Shown here: positions 11,260 to 20,921 of the stretch, one piece after another
Position numbering within the stretch: position 1 is the stretch's first letter
Layout: every line of letters starts with the position of its first letter
Origin: Gordonia zhenghanii
Lineage (GTDB): Bacteria; Actinomycetota; Actinomycetes; Mycobacteriales; Mycobacteriaceae
Length of the DNA stretch: 64,000 nt
Assembly (NCBI RefSeq): GCF_021738965.1
Contig: NZ_JAKKOQ010000005.1
Location: 310,001 to 374,000 of the forward strand
Reading direction: 5' to 3'
Notes under the pieces: generated by a model
Database searches by the model: none
The model's input: only the letters and a program-made list of their open reading frames with translations
What the model was told of the DNA's origin: nothing
Translations under genes and position numbers: made by a program

Positions 11260-12618
11260 GTGGAACGCCGGATCATGGGCATCGAGACCGAGTTCGGTGT
11301 CACCTGCACCTCGCACGGGCAGCGCAGGCTCAGCCCGGACGAGGTGGCCCGTTACCTGTTTCGACGGGTGGTCGCCTGGGGGCGGTCGTCGAATGTGTTT
11401 CTGGAGAACGGGGCCCGCCTGTACCTCGACGTCGGGTCGCATCCGGAGTACGCGACCGCCGAATGCGACTCCGTCGAACAGCTCATCGCGCACGACCGTG
11501 CAGGAGAGCGGATCCTCGAGGACCTCATGGTCGACGCGGAGAACCGCCTCGCAGACGAGGGGATCGGCGGCGATCTCTACCTGTTCAAGAACAACACCGA
11601 CTCGGCGGGCAACTCGTACGGCTGTCACGAGAACTACCTCGTGAGCCGAGTGGGGGAGTTCGGTCGAGTCTCCGACGTCCTCCTCCCGTTCCTGGTGACC
11701 CGCCAACTGATCTGCGGCGCAGGCAAGGTCTTGAGCGTCGGCCAGGATTCGACGATGTGTCTGTCACAACGCGCCGACCACATCTGGGAGGGCGTGTCGT
11801 CGGCGACCACTCGGTCCAGGCCGATCATCAACACGCGCGACGAGCCGCACGCGGACGCCGAGAAGTACCGGCGGCTGCACGTCATCGTCGGCGACTCGAA
11901 CATGTCCGAGACCACGACGATGCTGAAGGTCGGGTCTGCGCTCCTCGTACTGGAGATGATCGAGTCGGGGATCTCGTTCCACGACTTCGCGCTCGACAAC
12001 CCGATCCGAGCGATCCGGGACATCAGCCATGACGTCACCGGCCGCCGGGAGATCCGACTGGCGGGCGGGCGCACGTCCACCGCCCTCGCCATCCAGCGCG
12101 AATATCATGCGCGCGCGGTGAAGCATTTGGAGAACCGCACCCCGGATCCGGTGATGGACCGGGTCGTCGACCTGTGGGGTCGGATGCTCGACGCGGTCGA
12201 GTCCGACGACTTCAGCGGGGTCGACACCGAGGTCGACTGGGTCATCAAGCAGAAACTGTTCCGCCGGTACCAGGACAAGCACGGCATGGACCTCTCCGAT
12301 CCGAAGATCGCCCAGATCGACTTGGCGTACCACGACATCCGTCGTGGCCGAGGGGTCTTCGACCTGTTGCAACGCAAGGGCCTCGCTGCTCGTGTCGTCA
12401 CCGATGACGCGATCGACGCCGCGGTCGGCACGCCGCCGCAGACGACCCGCGCCAAGCTTCGCGGCGAGTTCATCGCAGCGGCCACGAAGGCCGAGCGGGA
12501 CTTCACGGTCGACTGGGTCCATTTGAAGCTCAACGATCAAGCTCAGCGGACAGTCCTCTGCAAGGACCCGTTCCGAAACGTCGACGAGCGCGTCGATCGA
12601 CTGATCTCGTCTCTTTAG
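11260..12618 (+). CDS. pafA: Pup-protein ligase PafA
   Basis: ATP-dependent ligase that phosphorylates the C-terminal Glu of Pup and joins it to substrate lysines. The 452 residues are the M. tuberculosis length. The GTG start gives [16 protein letters not shown], the family N-terminus with the Mg-binding Glu residues. A glutamine-synthetase-like core ([39 protein letters not shown]) precedes a small C-terminal domain. It sits directly after prcA here, whereas in M. tuberculosis some ten genes separate them. Confidence 0.98.
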   Translation: MERRIMGIETEFGVTCTSHGQRRLSPDEVARYLFRRVVAWGRSSNVFLENGARLYLDVGSHPEYATAECDSVEQLIAHDRAGERILEDLMVDAENRLADEGIGGDLYLFKNNTDSAGNSYGCHENYLVSRVGEFGRVSDVLLPFLVTRQLICGAGKVLSVGQDSTMCLSQRADHIWEGVSSATTRSRPIINTRDEPHADAEKYRRLHVIVGDSNMSETTTMLKVGSALLVLEMIESGISFHDFALDNPIRAIRDISHDVTGRREIRLAGGRTSTALAIQREYHARAVKHLENRTPDPVMDRVVDLWGRMLDAVESDDFSGVDTEVDWVIKQKLFRRYQDKHGMDLSDPKIAQIDLAYHDIRRGRGVFDLLQRKGLAARVVTDDAIDAAVGTPPQTTRAKLRGEFIAAATKAERDFTVDWVHLKLNDQAQRTVLCKDPFRNVDERVDRLISSL

Positions 12619-12622
12619 GATC

Positions 12623-12628
12623 TAGGAT
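12623..12628 (+). promoter_or_regulatory. Putative -10 box of leaderless pafB
   Basis: TAGGAT, 6 nt before the GTG at 12635, in the 16-bp gap after pafA. It would allow pafBC expression apart from the proteasome genes. Confidence 0.45.
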
Positions 12629-12634
12629 CACCGC

Positions 12635-13627
12635 GTGGCATCCACTCCGAAAGCCGAGCGACTGCTCAACCTCGTCATCTGTCTGATGTCGACGCGCCAG
12701 TACGTGACCGCAGACTATCTGCGGGCCAACGTCATCGGCTACAGCGACACCGGCCAGGGCGACGACACGTTCAAACGCATGCTCGAACGTGACAAGAACG
12801 AACTCCGTGAACTCGGCATTCCGGTAGAGACCGGGAGGAACGGCGTCGGCGACGAGGGATACCTCATCAAACCCGACGATTACGCGCTCCCGGACATCCG
12901 GTTGGAGACCGACGAGGCAGCGGCGGTCGCAGCGGCCGCCGCAGTCTGGCACGAACCGGACGTGGCAGTCGTATCGCAGACTGCTGTCCTCAAGCTCCGG
13001 GCGTCGGGCGTCGACGTCGTGGCCCCCGACGAACTCGGAGTCGTCCAAGCCGGCGGCCCGCGCTCGATGGGATCGGAGACCGCGATCCGCGGATTGATCG
13101 ATGCGATCGGTGCCGCGCAGTCCGTCACTTTCACGCATCGGTCCACGCGCGGTCGCGCCGCACGACGCCTGGAACCGTGGGGCGTCGTGGGAAACCGAGG
13201 CCGCTGGTATGTGATCGGGCATGACCTGGATCGAGACGCGACCCGCACCTTCCGGATCTCCCGCATCGGCGACGTCGCTGCCGACTCCGATCGAGGCGCC
13301 GTTCACGTCCCCGCGGGACTCGATCTGAACGCGTTGGTGGACGAGGCCGTGTCGCGGGCGGACGACTCGACCGGCGGTACGGCGCGCGTGTGGTTGGCGA
13401 GCGAGCGTGCGCACGGACTTCGCCGAATGGCGCGGTCGGTCACCCCGCACGTCCTGGGCTCCGAAGCAGGCGACGTCGCTGAGATCGACGTCCGATCGCG
13501 CGTCGGCGTCGTTCGCGCGGTGTTGAGCGCCGGCGCCGACGCCGTTGTCCTGGAACCCGCTGACCTCCGGGCGACTGTCATCGCCGAACTCGACCGACTC
13601 GCCGGTCCGGAAGGAGATCCGCGATGA
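12635..13627 (+). CDS. pafB: WYL-domain transcription regulator PafB
   Basis: With PafC forms the heteromeric PafBC activator of the mycobacterial RecA-independent DNA-damage response. The 330 residues contain an N-terminal winged helix (about 1-70), a WYL domain around residues 150-210 (RRLEPWGVVGNRGRWYVIGHD) and a C-terminal WCX-type extension. The gene overlaps pafC by 4 nt (ATGA), so the partners are translationally coupled. Despite the name they are not needed for pupylation itself in the species studied. Confidence 0.93.
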   Translation: MASTPKAERLLNLVICLMSTRQYVTADYLRANVIGYSDTGQGDDTFKRMLERDKNELRELGIPVETGRNGVGDEGYLIKPDDYALPDIRLETDEAAAVAAAAAVWHEPDVAVVSQTAVLKLRASGVDVVAPDELGVVQAGGPRSMGSETAIRGLIDAIGAAQSVTFTHRSTRGRAARRLEPWGVVGNRGRWYVIGHDLDRDATRTFRISRIGDVAADSDRGAVHVPAGLDLNALVDEAVSRADDSTGGTARVWLASERAHGLRRMARSVTPHVLGSEAGDVAEIDVRSRVGVVRAVLSAGADAVVLEPADLRATVIAELDRLAGPEGDPR

Positions 13628-14586
13628 GCAGCACGTTGCCCACTCGGCTGTCGCGTCTGCTCGCGATGGTCCCGTACTTCCTGGCCCGTCCGGGAATCAA
13701 GCTGTCCACTGCCGCAGCAGATCTCGGCCTCACCCAGAAGCAACTCACGAGAGACCTCGAGCAGCTGTTTCTGTGCGGCCTGCCCGGATACATGCCGGAC
13801 GATCTGATCGACATCGAGTTCTCCAGCGGATACGTCCACGTGGGCTTCACCGCAGGCATGGACCGGCCGCTCAAGTTGACGGGCACCGAGGCGAACATGC
13901 TTCTGATCGCGCTCCGCACGCTGCTCGACACCGGCGCGGTGGACGCCGACGCAGTGCGGCGTGCCATGGCGAAGATCGAAGACGCCGTTGGGGAGTCGCA
14001 CACGTCGGCCTCGGCTGCCGCGGCCGTGGTCGCCGACGATCCGGTCCGGCAGGCGATCCGTGCTGCCGTCGCGGAGTCCGTGGCCCTGGACATCCGGTAT
14101 TACACGCCGAGCCGCGACGAGGTGACCGAACGCGTCGTGGACCCGATCATGATCAAGGCGGTCGACGGCCACAGCTACCTCGAGGCGTGGTGCCGATCGT
14201 CGGACGCCGTCCGCCTGTTCCGATTCGACCGAGTCCTTCGAGCCGAGCCGCGCGACGAGCCGTCGTCGCCGCCCGATCGGGCACCGGCGCGCACCGTCGC
14301 GGCAGGCTCGTCGGCGTTGCCCGACGATCTGCCGACCGTCCGGATCGAGATCGACCCGGACGCACGGTGGCTGCTCGAGTACTACGCCGCCGATGCCGAC
14401 GACGATCTCGACGTGGTGCCGGACGACGCTCCGGTCGCCGCGACTCTCCGCTACGGTTCGCCGCAGTGGCTCGAACGCTTCCTCCTCGGCTTCGGTGGTC
14501 GCGTCCGACTCCTGGAGGCCACGGAAGACGGTGACGTCGCGGCGGCGGTCACGGCGACGGCCCGGTCGGCCCGCGCACGGTACTGA
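13624..14586 (+). CDS. pafC: WYL-domain transcription regulator PafC
   Basis: Partner of PafB. The 320 residues show an N-terminal helix-turn-helix (LSRLLAMVPYFLARPGIKLS), a WYL domain around 135-210 (ALDIRYYTPSRDEVTERVVDP, EAWCRSSDAVRLFRFDRV) and a C-terminal WCX domain. An acidic insertion (DADDDLDVVPDD) and a Pro/Ala-rich loop lie between the WYL and C-terminal domains. Followed after 115 bp by tatA, the order found in mycobacteria (Rv2096c-Rv2094c). Confidence 0.93.
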   Translation: MSSTLPTRLSRLLAMVPYFLARPGIKLSTAAADLGLTQKQLTRDLEQLFLCGLPGYMPDDLIDIEFSSGYVHVGFTAGMDRPLKLTGTEANMLLIALRTLLDTGAVDADAVRRAMAKIEDAVGESHTSASAAAAVVADDPVRQAIRAAVAESVALDIRYYTPSRDEVTERVVDPIMIKAVDGHSYLEAWCRSSDAVRLFRFDRVLRAEPRDEPSSPPDRAPARTVAAGSSALPDDLPTVRIEIDPDARWLLEYYAADADDDLDVVPDDAPVAATLRYGSPQWLERFLLGFGGRVRLLEATEDGDVAAAVTATARSARARY

Positions 14587-14701
14587 CTCCTACCGTCGAT
14601 GATGCAGTCCGGCACGGTGTGTACCACTCGTGTCCGGACGGACTGCACTCCAGCGAGTACAGTGAGCGTGTACATCGTGTTTCTCTATCGGAGGTTTCTT
14701 C

Positions 14702-14965
14702 ATGGGCGCCCTTTCCTGGTGGCACTGGGCAATCGTGCTGGTCGTGCTCGTCGTGCTGTTCGGTTCGAAGAAGCTGCCGGAAGCGGCACGTGGCCTCGGG
14801 CGTTCGATGCGCATCTTCAAGTCGGAGATGGCCGAGATGGCCAACGACGGCGACGACAAGTCGAAAGCCGACCCGAGCGTTGACGCACCGCACGAACTCA
14901 AGGCCGGCAAGTCGGACGTCGACGTCAATGTGAACGTCACCGACGAGACCAAGAAGTCGGCGTAG
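14702..14965 (+). CDS. tatA: Twin-arginine translocase subunit TatA
   Basis: Pore-forming subunit of the Tat system that exports folded proteins. The 87 residues have one N-terminal membrane helix ([15 protein letters not shown]), the Gly hinge and an amphipathic helix ([21 protein letters not shown]), then a charged tail. Size and hinge sequence fit TatA rather than TatB; tatB is not in the window, as expected for this order. tatC starts 18 bp downstream. Confidence 0.96.
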   Translation: MGALSWWHWAIVLVVLVVLFGSKKLPEAARGLGRSMRIFKSEMAEMANDGDDKSKADPSVDAPHELKAGKSDVDVNVNVTDETKKSA

Positions 14966-14983
14966 CCGCGTCCTGACACGCGC

Positions 14984-15973
14984 GTGCGAATCAATTTCCG
15001 CCGACTCGATCCCCGCCAACGACGCAGCAGACTGAACCCCGACGGCACGATGCCGTTGCGGGAGCACCTGTACGAGCTCCGGTATCGACTCCTGGTCTCC
15101 CTGGGCGTCATCGTCCTGACGACCATCGTCGGCTTCATCTGGTACAGCCACGGTCCCTGGCGTATCGAATCGCTCGGCGAACTCCTTCGCGGACCGTACT
15201 GCGAGCTTCCCTCCTCGACGCGCGCCGTACTCACTCCGGACGGCGCCTGCCGCCTCCTCGCGACGGGTCCGTTCGACCAGTTCATGCTGCGGCTGCAGGT
15301 CGCGCTCACCGCAGGCATCGTGCTGGCGTGCCCGGTCTGGTTCTACCAGTTGTGGCGATTCATCACGCCTGGTCTGCGTTCCAACGAGCGCAAGTACGCG
15401 ATCTCCTTCGTCTCCACGTCCGCCGTCCTGTTCGTCGCGGGCGCGGTGCTCGCCTACATCGTCGTCGCCAAGGCGTTCGAGTTCCTGCTGACAGTCGGCA
15501 ACGACGTCCAGGTAACGGCACTCTCGGGCGACCAGTACTTCAGTTTCATGCTGCATCTGTTGATCGTGTTCGGCATCAGTTTCGAGCTTCCACTGTTGAT
15601 CATCGCGTTGAACATCGTCGGCGTCCTCAAGTACGAGCGGCTCAAAGCATGGCGTCGCGGCCTGATCTTCGGGATGTTCGTCTTCGCGGCGGTTGTGACG
15701 CCCGGCCAGGATCCGTTCACGATGCTGGCGCTCGCCGCCGCGCTCACTGTGCTCCTCGAACTCGCGATCCAGTTCTCCCGTCTCCACGACCGTCGCAAGG
15801 CCAAGCGCAGCCCGGACTGGATGGACGTCGACGACGACGAGGCCGCGCCGCTCGAGGAGGTGGACCGTTCCGAGTCCGCATCACGACTCGATCGTCCGGC
15901 GCCGATCCGCGCGGGCTCGCACGGCAACGCGAGTTCGGTGCGCGAGACGTCGTCATTCGATGACATCCTGTAG
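14984..15973 (+). CDS. tatC: Twin-arginine translocase subunit TatC
   Basis: Six-helix membrane protein that recognises twin-arginine signal peptides. The GTG start gives a basic N-terminus leading into [18 protein letters not shown] with the essential cytoplasmic Glu. The [15 protein letters not shown] and [16 protein letters not shown] stretches are typical TatC helices. At 329 residues it is longer than E. coli TatC (258) because of an acidic and then basic C-terminal tail of about 65 residues, as in other mycolata. helY starts 3 bp after the stop. Confidence 0.96.
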   Translation: MRINFRRLDPRQRRSRLNPDGTMPLREHLYELRYRLLVSLGVIVLTTIVGFIWYSHGPWRIESLGELLRGPYCELPSSTRAVLTPDGACRLLATGPFDQFMLRLQVALTAGIVLACPVWFYQLWRFITPGLRSNERKYAISFVSTSAVLFVAGAVLAYIVVAKAFEFLLTVGNDVQVTALSGDQYFSFMLHLLIVFGISFELPLLIIALNIVGVLKYERLKAWRRGLIFGMFVFAAVVTPGQDPFTMLALAAALTVLLELAIQFSRLHDRRKAKRSPDWMDVDDDEAAPLEEVDRSESASRLDRPAPIRAGSHGNASSVRETSSFDDIL

Positions 15974-15976
15974 GGG

Positions 15977-18730
15977 ATGACTACGCACGCCGACATCACA
16001 GGACCGGAACTCACTGCTTTCACCGCACGTCTGGACTTCGGGATCGATCCGTTCCAGATCCGCGCCTGCACAGCCCTCGAGGGCGGTCTCGGCGTCCTCG
16101 TGTGCGCACCCACCGGCGCGGGAAAGACGATCGTCGGCGAGTTCGCCGTCCACCTGGCCCTCGCCCACAGCGGCAAATGCTTCTATACGACTCCGATCAA
16201 GGCGCTGAGCAACCAGAAGTACCACGACCTCGTCGCCGTGCACGGCGACGAGAACGTCGGACTGCTGACCGGCGACAACTCGATCAACTCGTCGGCACCC
16301 GTGGTCGTCATGACCACCGAAGTGCTGCGCAACATGATCTACGCCGACTCGTCGACGCTGACAGGCCTCTCGCACGTGGTGATGGACGAGGTCCACTTCC
16401 TCGCCGATCGTTTCCGCGGTGCGGTCTGGGAGGAGGTGATCCTCGGTCTCGATCTGAGTGTGCGAGTGGTCAGCATCTCGGCGACGGTCAGCAACGCCGA
16501 GGAGTTCGGCGACTGGATCACCACCGTCCGCGGCGACACCGCCGTGATCGTCGACGAACACCGACCGGTCCCGCTCCACCAGCACATGCTGGTAGGCAAT
16601 CGCATGTTCGAGTTGTTCGACCGCCGTCGTCGCGACGACGGCAGCAAGCCGCAGGTCAATCCGGAGCTGACTCGGTACATCAAACACCGGGTGGTCAGCC
16701 CGGACGCCGTCGAGTCGTACCGGGATCGGATGGCTCGCGAGCGCGGTCGGCGCGGCAACCGGACCCAAGGAGTGTCACGACCGCGGTTGATCTCGATGCT
16801 CGAGAACGAGGGGCTGCTCCCCGCCATCACCTTCATCTTCTCCCGCGCGGGATGCGAGGGCGCGTTGGGACAGTGCCTGCGGTCGGATCTGCGCCTGCTC
16901 GAACCGCAGGAGGCGGACCGTGTCGACGCCGTCGTCGACCGTCATCTGACCGAGTTGGCTCCGGGAGACGCCGACGTGCTCGGCGTCGACTCATGGCGGG
17001 AAGGTCTCCGGCGAGGCTTCGCCGCGCACCATGCCGGGATGCTGCCGACGTTTCGGCAGGCGGTCGAAGAACTGTTCACGCTCGGCCTGGTCAAGGTGGT
17101 CTTCGCGACCGAGACGCTGGCCCTCGGTATCAACATGCCTGCCCGCAGCGTTGTTCTGGAACGCCTCGTGAAATACAACGGCGAGTCGCACGTCGACTTG
17201 ACGCCGGGGGAGTACACGCAGCTCACCGGCCGGGCCGGGCGACGCGGCATCGACGTCGAAGGACACGCGGTCGTCGTATGGACGCCCGAAGTGCAGCCCG
17301 AACGGGTCGCGGGACTGGCCGGCGCCCGGACCTTTCCATTGCGGAGTTCGTTCGCTCCCGAATACAACATGGCGATGAATCTGATCGACCGGCTCGGCTT
17401 GGAGGGGTCGCGGGCTCTGCTCCGGCAGTCGTTCGCCCAGTTCCAGACGGATCGCTCGGTCGTCGGCCAGGCACGGCAGCTCGACTCCGCAGCACGCTCG
17501 ATGCGCAAGATCGACCTCGAGCTCGACGCTGCGGCGAGCCGACACTCGCTCGACTCCGACGTGTTCACCGAGTACGTGGAGCTACGCGGAGCCATCAAGG
17601 AGCGCGAGCGTGCTCAGCGTTTCGTCCGACGGCTCGACAGCGAACAGTCGATCGCTGAGGACCTCGGTGCGCTGAAGCGCGGACACGTCGTCTCGGTTCA
17701 GGTGGGGCGTCATCGCGGACTGGCCGTCGTCCTCGATCCGGCGTGGCGGGGCGCGGACCCGAAGCCGCTCGTATTGAGCGAGGACGGTTGGGTGGGGCGC
17801 GTCGGAACCACCGAGTACGTCAACCCGCCCGAGGTGCTCGGCAACCTGCGCGTCCCCAAGGACACGCGGACGCGTCACGCTCGCCGCGAGATCGCGGCGG
17901 CCCTCCGGAGTTCGGGAATCGAGCGGCCGCGAGGCCGGGTAAAGAAGAAGGCTGCGCCGACCGACCACGAGTTGGATGAACTGCGCGGTCAGTTGCGCCG
18001 TCACCCGGTACACAAGGCCGCGGGCCTAGAGGACTTGTTCCGGCTCGCGGAGCGCCGCGCTCGCGTCCAACGCGAGGTCGAGTCATTGGAGGCCGCAGTC
18101 GAGAAGCGGACCTCCCAGCTGGAGACCGATTTCGACGCCGTCGTCGCGGTACTGCTGGAGTTGAACTACGTGGAGGAGAGCGACGACGAGGACACCCTTC
18201 GCGTGACTCCCACCGGGTCGGTGCTGCGACGCATCTACAGCGAGAGCGACCTCCTCGTCGCCGAGTGCATCCGGGCAGGCGTATGGGACCGGTTGTCGCC
18301 GCCGGACCTCGCTGCCGTGGTCTCCGCGGTGCTGTTCCAGTCTCGACGTGAGTCGTACGGCGGGGGTGTCGACTCGATGCCTGGAAACCGGCAGTTACGC
18401 GACGCGCTCACCGGCACGCTCCAGGTGTGGGAGGCCACGAACCGCGTCCAGGAACGACACGGAGTCGTTCAAACGCGTGAACCGGATACCGGCTTCTGTG
18501 CGGCGATCTCGGCGTGGGCCGCGGGGCGTTCGTTGCGTGAGGCCTTGTTGGCCGCGACCGAGCAGGGGAACCAGTTGTCGCCCGGCGACTTCGTCCGCTG
18601 GAATCGGCAGGTCATCGACCTGCTGGAACAGATCCGCGGCAGCGTCGATCCACAGGCTCCGCTCGCGGGCGCGGCCAAGCGGGCCGTGGCCGGAGTGCGC
18701 CGCGGAGTCGTCGCCTCGGAACTCGACTGA
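15977..18730 (+). CDS. helY: DEAD/DEAH-box RNA helicase HelY (Ski2/Mtr4-like)
   Basis: 917-residue superfamily 2 helicase. Motif I is CAPTGAGKTIVGEF (about 44-57), motif II is DEVH (about 137-140), motif III is SATVSN, and motif VI is in QLTGRAGRRGID (about 415-425). A long Ski2/Mtr4-type C-terminal region contains a DSHCT-like domain (ESDLLVAECIRAGVWDRLSP). Likely works on RNA; its exact role in this order is not established. Third gene of the tatA-tatC-helY unit, in the same order as Rv2094c-Rv2092c. Confidence 0.93.
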   Translation: MTTHADITGPELTAFTARLDFGIDPFQIRACTALEGGLGVLVCAPTGAGKTIVGEFAVHLALAHSGKCFYTTPIKALSNQKYHDLVAVHGDENVGLLTGDNSINSSAPVVVMTTEVLRNMIYADSSTLTGLSHVVMDEVHFLADRFRGAVWEEVILGLDLSVRVVSISATVSNAEEFGDWITTVRGDTAVIVDEHRPVPLHQHMLVGNRMFELFDRRRRDDGSKPQVNPELTRYIKHRVVSPDAVESYRDRMARERGRRGNRTQGVSRPRLISMLENEGLLPAITFIFSRAGCEGALGQCLRSDLRLLEPQEADRVDAVVDRHLTELAPGDADVLGVDSWREGLRRGFAAHHAGMLPTFRQAVEELFTLGLVKVVFATETLALGINMPARSVVLERLVKYNGESHVDLTPGEYTQLTGRAGRRGIDVEGHAVVVWTPEVQPERVAGLAGARTFPLRSSFAPEYNMAMNLIDRLGLEGSRALLRQSFAQFQTDRSVVGQARQLDSAARSMRKIDLELDAAASRHSLDSDVFTEYVELRGAIKERERAQRFVRRLDSEQSIAEDLGALKRGHVVSVQVGRHRGLAVVLDPAWRGADPKPLVLSEDGWVGRVGTTEYVNPPEVLGNLRVPKDTRTRHARREIAAALRSSGIERPRGRVKKKAAPTDHELDELRGQLRRHPVHKAAGLEDLFRLAERRARVQREVESLEAAVEKRTSQLETDFDAVVAVLLELNYVEESDDEDTLRVTPTGSVLRRIYSESDLLVAECIRAGVWDRLSPPDLAAVVSAVLFQSRRESYGGGVDSMPGNRQLRDALTGTLQVWEATNRVQERHGVVQTREPDTGFCAAISAWAAGRSLREALLAATEQGNQLSPGDFVRWNRQVIDLLEQIRGSVDPQAPLAGAAKRAVAGVRRGVVASELD

Positions 18731-18799
18731 CCTCTCGACACCGAGGAGTCGTACCGATCGGCGGGTACATCGCTGCGGTACCGTGACAGCACTACGAAA

Positions 18800-18829
18800 T
18801 TGGGACACCACCACGCATTTGGGACACCA
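18800..18829 (+). repeat. Two direct copies of TTGGGACACCA upstream of the DUF4333 gene
   Basis: TTGGGACACCA at 18800-18810 and 18819-18829 are exact copies with starts 19 bp apart, about two helical turns, 40 bp before the ATG at 18869. The arrangement suits cooperative binding by a regulator; none can be named. Confidence 0.5.
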
Positions 18830-18868
18830 ACCGGGCGGGCATGTGACATTGACGAGGAGAGGTCCGAG

Positions 18869-19888
18869 ATGACCAACGGTAACGAGCCGACTGACGCGGG
18901 CACGCCCGACGACGACAAGACCTCGATCGTCGAGCGCCCGACCATTCCAGAGACTCCCGCGCCGACCGAGGACTCAGAGGCGACGACGATCTCGCAGCTG
19001 CCGGCCACGCCTGCTCCGCAGTCGGAGCAGTCCGCGACTTCGGCGGGCCCCGCTGCCGATCAGCAGGCTGCGTACCAGCCGACAGAGTTCGGCCAGGCTC
19101 CGATCCAGCAGCCGCCCGGCCAGTCGGATCCAACGACGGTCCAGCAGGCGCCCCAGTTCGGCCAGACCCCGCAGGGGCAGCCGCAATACGGTCAGGCGCC
19201 ACAGCAGGGCCAGACTCAGTACGGCGCTCCCGCCTACGGCGCGGCCGGCCAGCCCCAGTACGGCCAGCAGGCCCAGTACGGTCAGCAGGGTCAGTTCGGT
19301 CAGCAGGGTCAGCAGGGTCAGCAGGGGCAGGGACAGTACGGCGCTCCCGCCTACGGCGCGGCCGGCCAGCCTCAATACGGTCAGCAGCCCCAATACGGCC
19401 AAGCCCAGCAGGGCCAGTACCCGCAGCAGGGCCAGTACGGCGCCCCGGCATACGGCCAGCCCGGCCAGCCCCAGCAGCCCGGTCAGCAGCAGTTCGGGGC
19501 CGATCCGACGTTGAACCCGTATGCGCCGCAACCAGACGCAGGCACGAAGTCCGGTGGCGGCAAGGCCAAGCTGATCGGGATCATCGGCGGTGCGGTCGTC
19601 CTCATCGCCGCGATCCTGTTGATCACCGCGTTCCTATGGCCCAAGTGGGCGCAGGGCGGGCTCAACCAGGACGCCGTCCAGTCGGGGGTCCAAGAGATTC
19701 TGACCGGAGCCCAGCCCGACGGGTACGGGATCTCCGATGTGAAGGACGTCAACTGCCCCAGCGGCCAGAAGGTCGAAGAAGGCACCACGTTCACCTGCTC
19801 GGTGACCGTCAACGGAGCCAACAAGCACGTCACCGTGACCGTCAAGGACTCTGACGGAACCTACGAGGTGTCGCGTCCGACGAACTGA
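18869..19888 (+). CDS. DUF4333-family membrane protein with Gln/Tyr/Gly repeats
   Basis: 339 residues from ATG at 18869, chosen because a purine-rich GAGGAGAGG lies upstream and the longer frame begins inside the direct repeats. Residues about 1-60 are acidic and Thr-rich. About 60-220 is a low-complexity cytoplasmic region of GQPQYGQ- and YGAPAYG-like repeats. One membrane helix (IGIIGGAVVLIAAILLITAF) and an external DUF4333 domain with two Cys (CPSGQKVEEGTTFTC) follow. The position after helY matches Rv2091c. Function unknown; the repeats may drive self-association, which is inference. Confidence 0.88.
   Translation: MTNGNEPTDAGTPDDDKTSIVERPTIPETPAPTEDSEATTISQLPATPAPQSEQSATSAGPAADQQAAYQPTEFGQAPIQQPPGQSDPTTVQQAPQFGQTPQGQPQYGQAPQQGQTQYGAPAYGAAGQPQYGQQAQYGQQGQFGQQGQQGQQGQGQYGAPAYGAAGQPQYGQQPQYGQAQQGQYPQQGQYGAPAYGQPGQPQQPGQQQFGADPTLNPYAPQPDAGTKSGGGKAKLIGIIGGAVVLIAAILLITAFLWPKWAQGGLNQDAVQSGVQEILTGAQPDGYGISDVKDVNCPSGQKVEEGTTFTCSVTVNGANKHVTVTVKDSDGTYEVSRPTN
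19217..19371 (+). repeat. 38-bp exact direct repeat inside the DUF4333 gene
   Basis: The 38 bp at 19217-19254 recur exactly at 19334-19371, encoding QYGAPAYGAAGQP twice. The intervening 79 bp are shorter CAG-CAG-GGT-CAG-type repeats. Recombination between the copies would delete 117 bp, 39 codons in frame. Confidence 0.85.
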
Positions 19889-19924
19889 CGTGTTCTGCGC
19901 GAGGTCGGTTCGCCCGGTGGCGCG

Positions 19925-20881
19925 CTAGAACGTCTCGTCCCACCCCAGGGCTGTGGCGAGCCGATTGACGCTGCTGTCGACACCGAGTTCGGCGACGAGA
20001 GCCCGGAGACCGTCGACGTCGTCGGGCGTGGTCGGGAGCCGGTCGTCGTCGCGACTCTCTGTCGTCTCTGCGTCGGTGCGGACCGCGACCACGACGCGTG
20101 CAGCTGCCAGATAGTCTTTCGATTCGACGATCGAGTTGCGCGCCCGCTTCGTCAGTGACGATCCCGCGTCGTAGGCCGCTGCTTCGAGTGCGTCGAGGTC
20201 GCCGTACTCGGTGATCAGCTTGGCTGCCGTCTTGTCGCCGATGCCGGGCACTCCGGGCAGGCCGTCGGACGGGTCGCCCCGCAGGATCGACATCTCGGCG
20301 TACGCGGTCCCGGCGCGGTCGGTCGGCACGTTGTATTTCGCCGCGACGTCCGCGGGACCCATGAGTTCGGCGTTCTTGAGACCGCGGCCCACGTAGAGCA
20401 CGCGGACCTGCACCGGATCGTCGGCCACCACTTGGAGAAGGTCCCGGTCGCCGCTGACGACGAGGACCGCGTCCACGGCTTCATCGAAGGCGAGGGTGCC
20501 GATGACATCGTCCGCCTCGCAGCCGGCCGCGCCCGACGTCGTGATGCCCGCGCACCGCAACGCCTCGGTGATCATGTCCACCTGCGGCGTCAGCGTGTCG
20601 GGGACGTCCTCGGCGTCGCTCGCTCCGGCGCTGTCGTCGGCCACTCGGTGCGCCTTGTAGGACGGGATCAAGTCGGTACGGAACGCCGGACGCCAGTCGA
20701 CGTCGAGGCAGACGACGAGGCGTGTCGGTCGATGTTCGGTGACGAGTGCGGCGATGGTGTCGAGAAATCCGCGGAGTGCATTCACCGGACGCCCGTCCGG
20801 TGACGTCATCTTCTCGGGCAGGGCGTAGAAGGAACGGAACCACAGGCTGGCGCCGTCGAGCAGCATCACCGATCCGGTCAT
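19925..20881 (-). CDS. 5'-3' exonuclease (FEN-like, PolA N-domain family)
   Basis: 318 residues from ATG at 20881. The N-terminus MTGSVMLLDGASLWFRSFYALPE with the metal-binding Asp is that of stand-alone 5' nucleases related to the first domain of DNA polymerase I. Conserved acidic clusters (GCEADDVIGTLAF, VVSGDRDLLQVV) and the helix-hairpin-helix DGLPGVPGIGDKTAAKLI follow. Probably removes RNA primers or flaps. It sits between the DUF4333 and M24 peptidase genes, like Rv2090. The frame extends upstream, but that part lies over the divergent peptidase gene. Confidence 0.92.
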   Translation of the reverse strand: MTGSVMLLDGASLWFRSFYALPEKMTSPDGRPVNALRGFLDTIAALVTEHRPTRLVVCLDVDWRPAFRTDLIPSYKAHRVADDSAGASDAEDVPDTLTPQVDMITEALRCAGITTSGAAGCEADDVIGTLAFDEAVDAVLVVSGDRDLLQVVADDPVQVRVLYVGRGLKNAELMGPADVAAKYNVPTDRAGTAYAEMSILRGDPSDGLPGVPGIGDKTAAKLITEYGDLDALEAAAYDAGSSLTKRARNSIVESKDYLAAARVVVAVRTDAETTESRDDDRLPTTPDDVDGLRALVAELGVDSSVNRLATALGWDETF

Positions 20882-20908
20882 GGACACCACTGTCGCACAT
20901 CGGTGCAA

Positions 20909-20914
20909 TACGCT
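20909..20914 (+). promoter_or_regulatory. Putative -10 box of the leaderless M24 peptidase gene
   Basis: TACGCT, then GGGGCGC, then ATG at 20922, with no Shine-Dalgarno. The whole string equals that before dop. Confidence 0.5.
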
Positions 20915-20921
20915 GGGGCGC

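Noticed and set aside
14549-15787. 412-codon open frame on the minus strand rich in Glu/His/Arg
   Set aside because: Antisense shadow of tatA-tatC.
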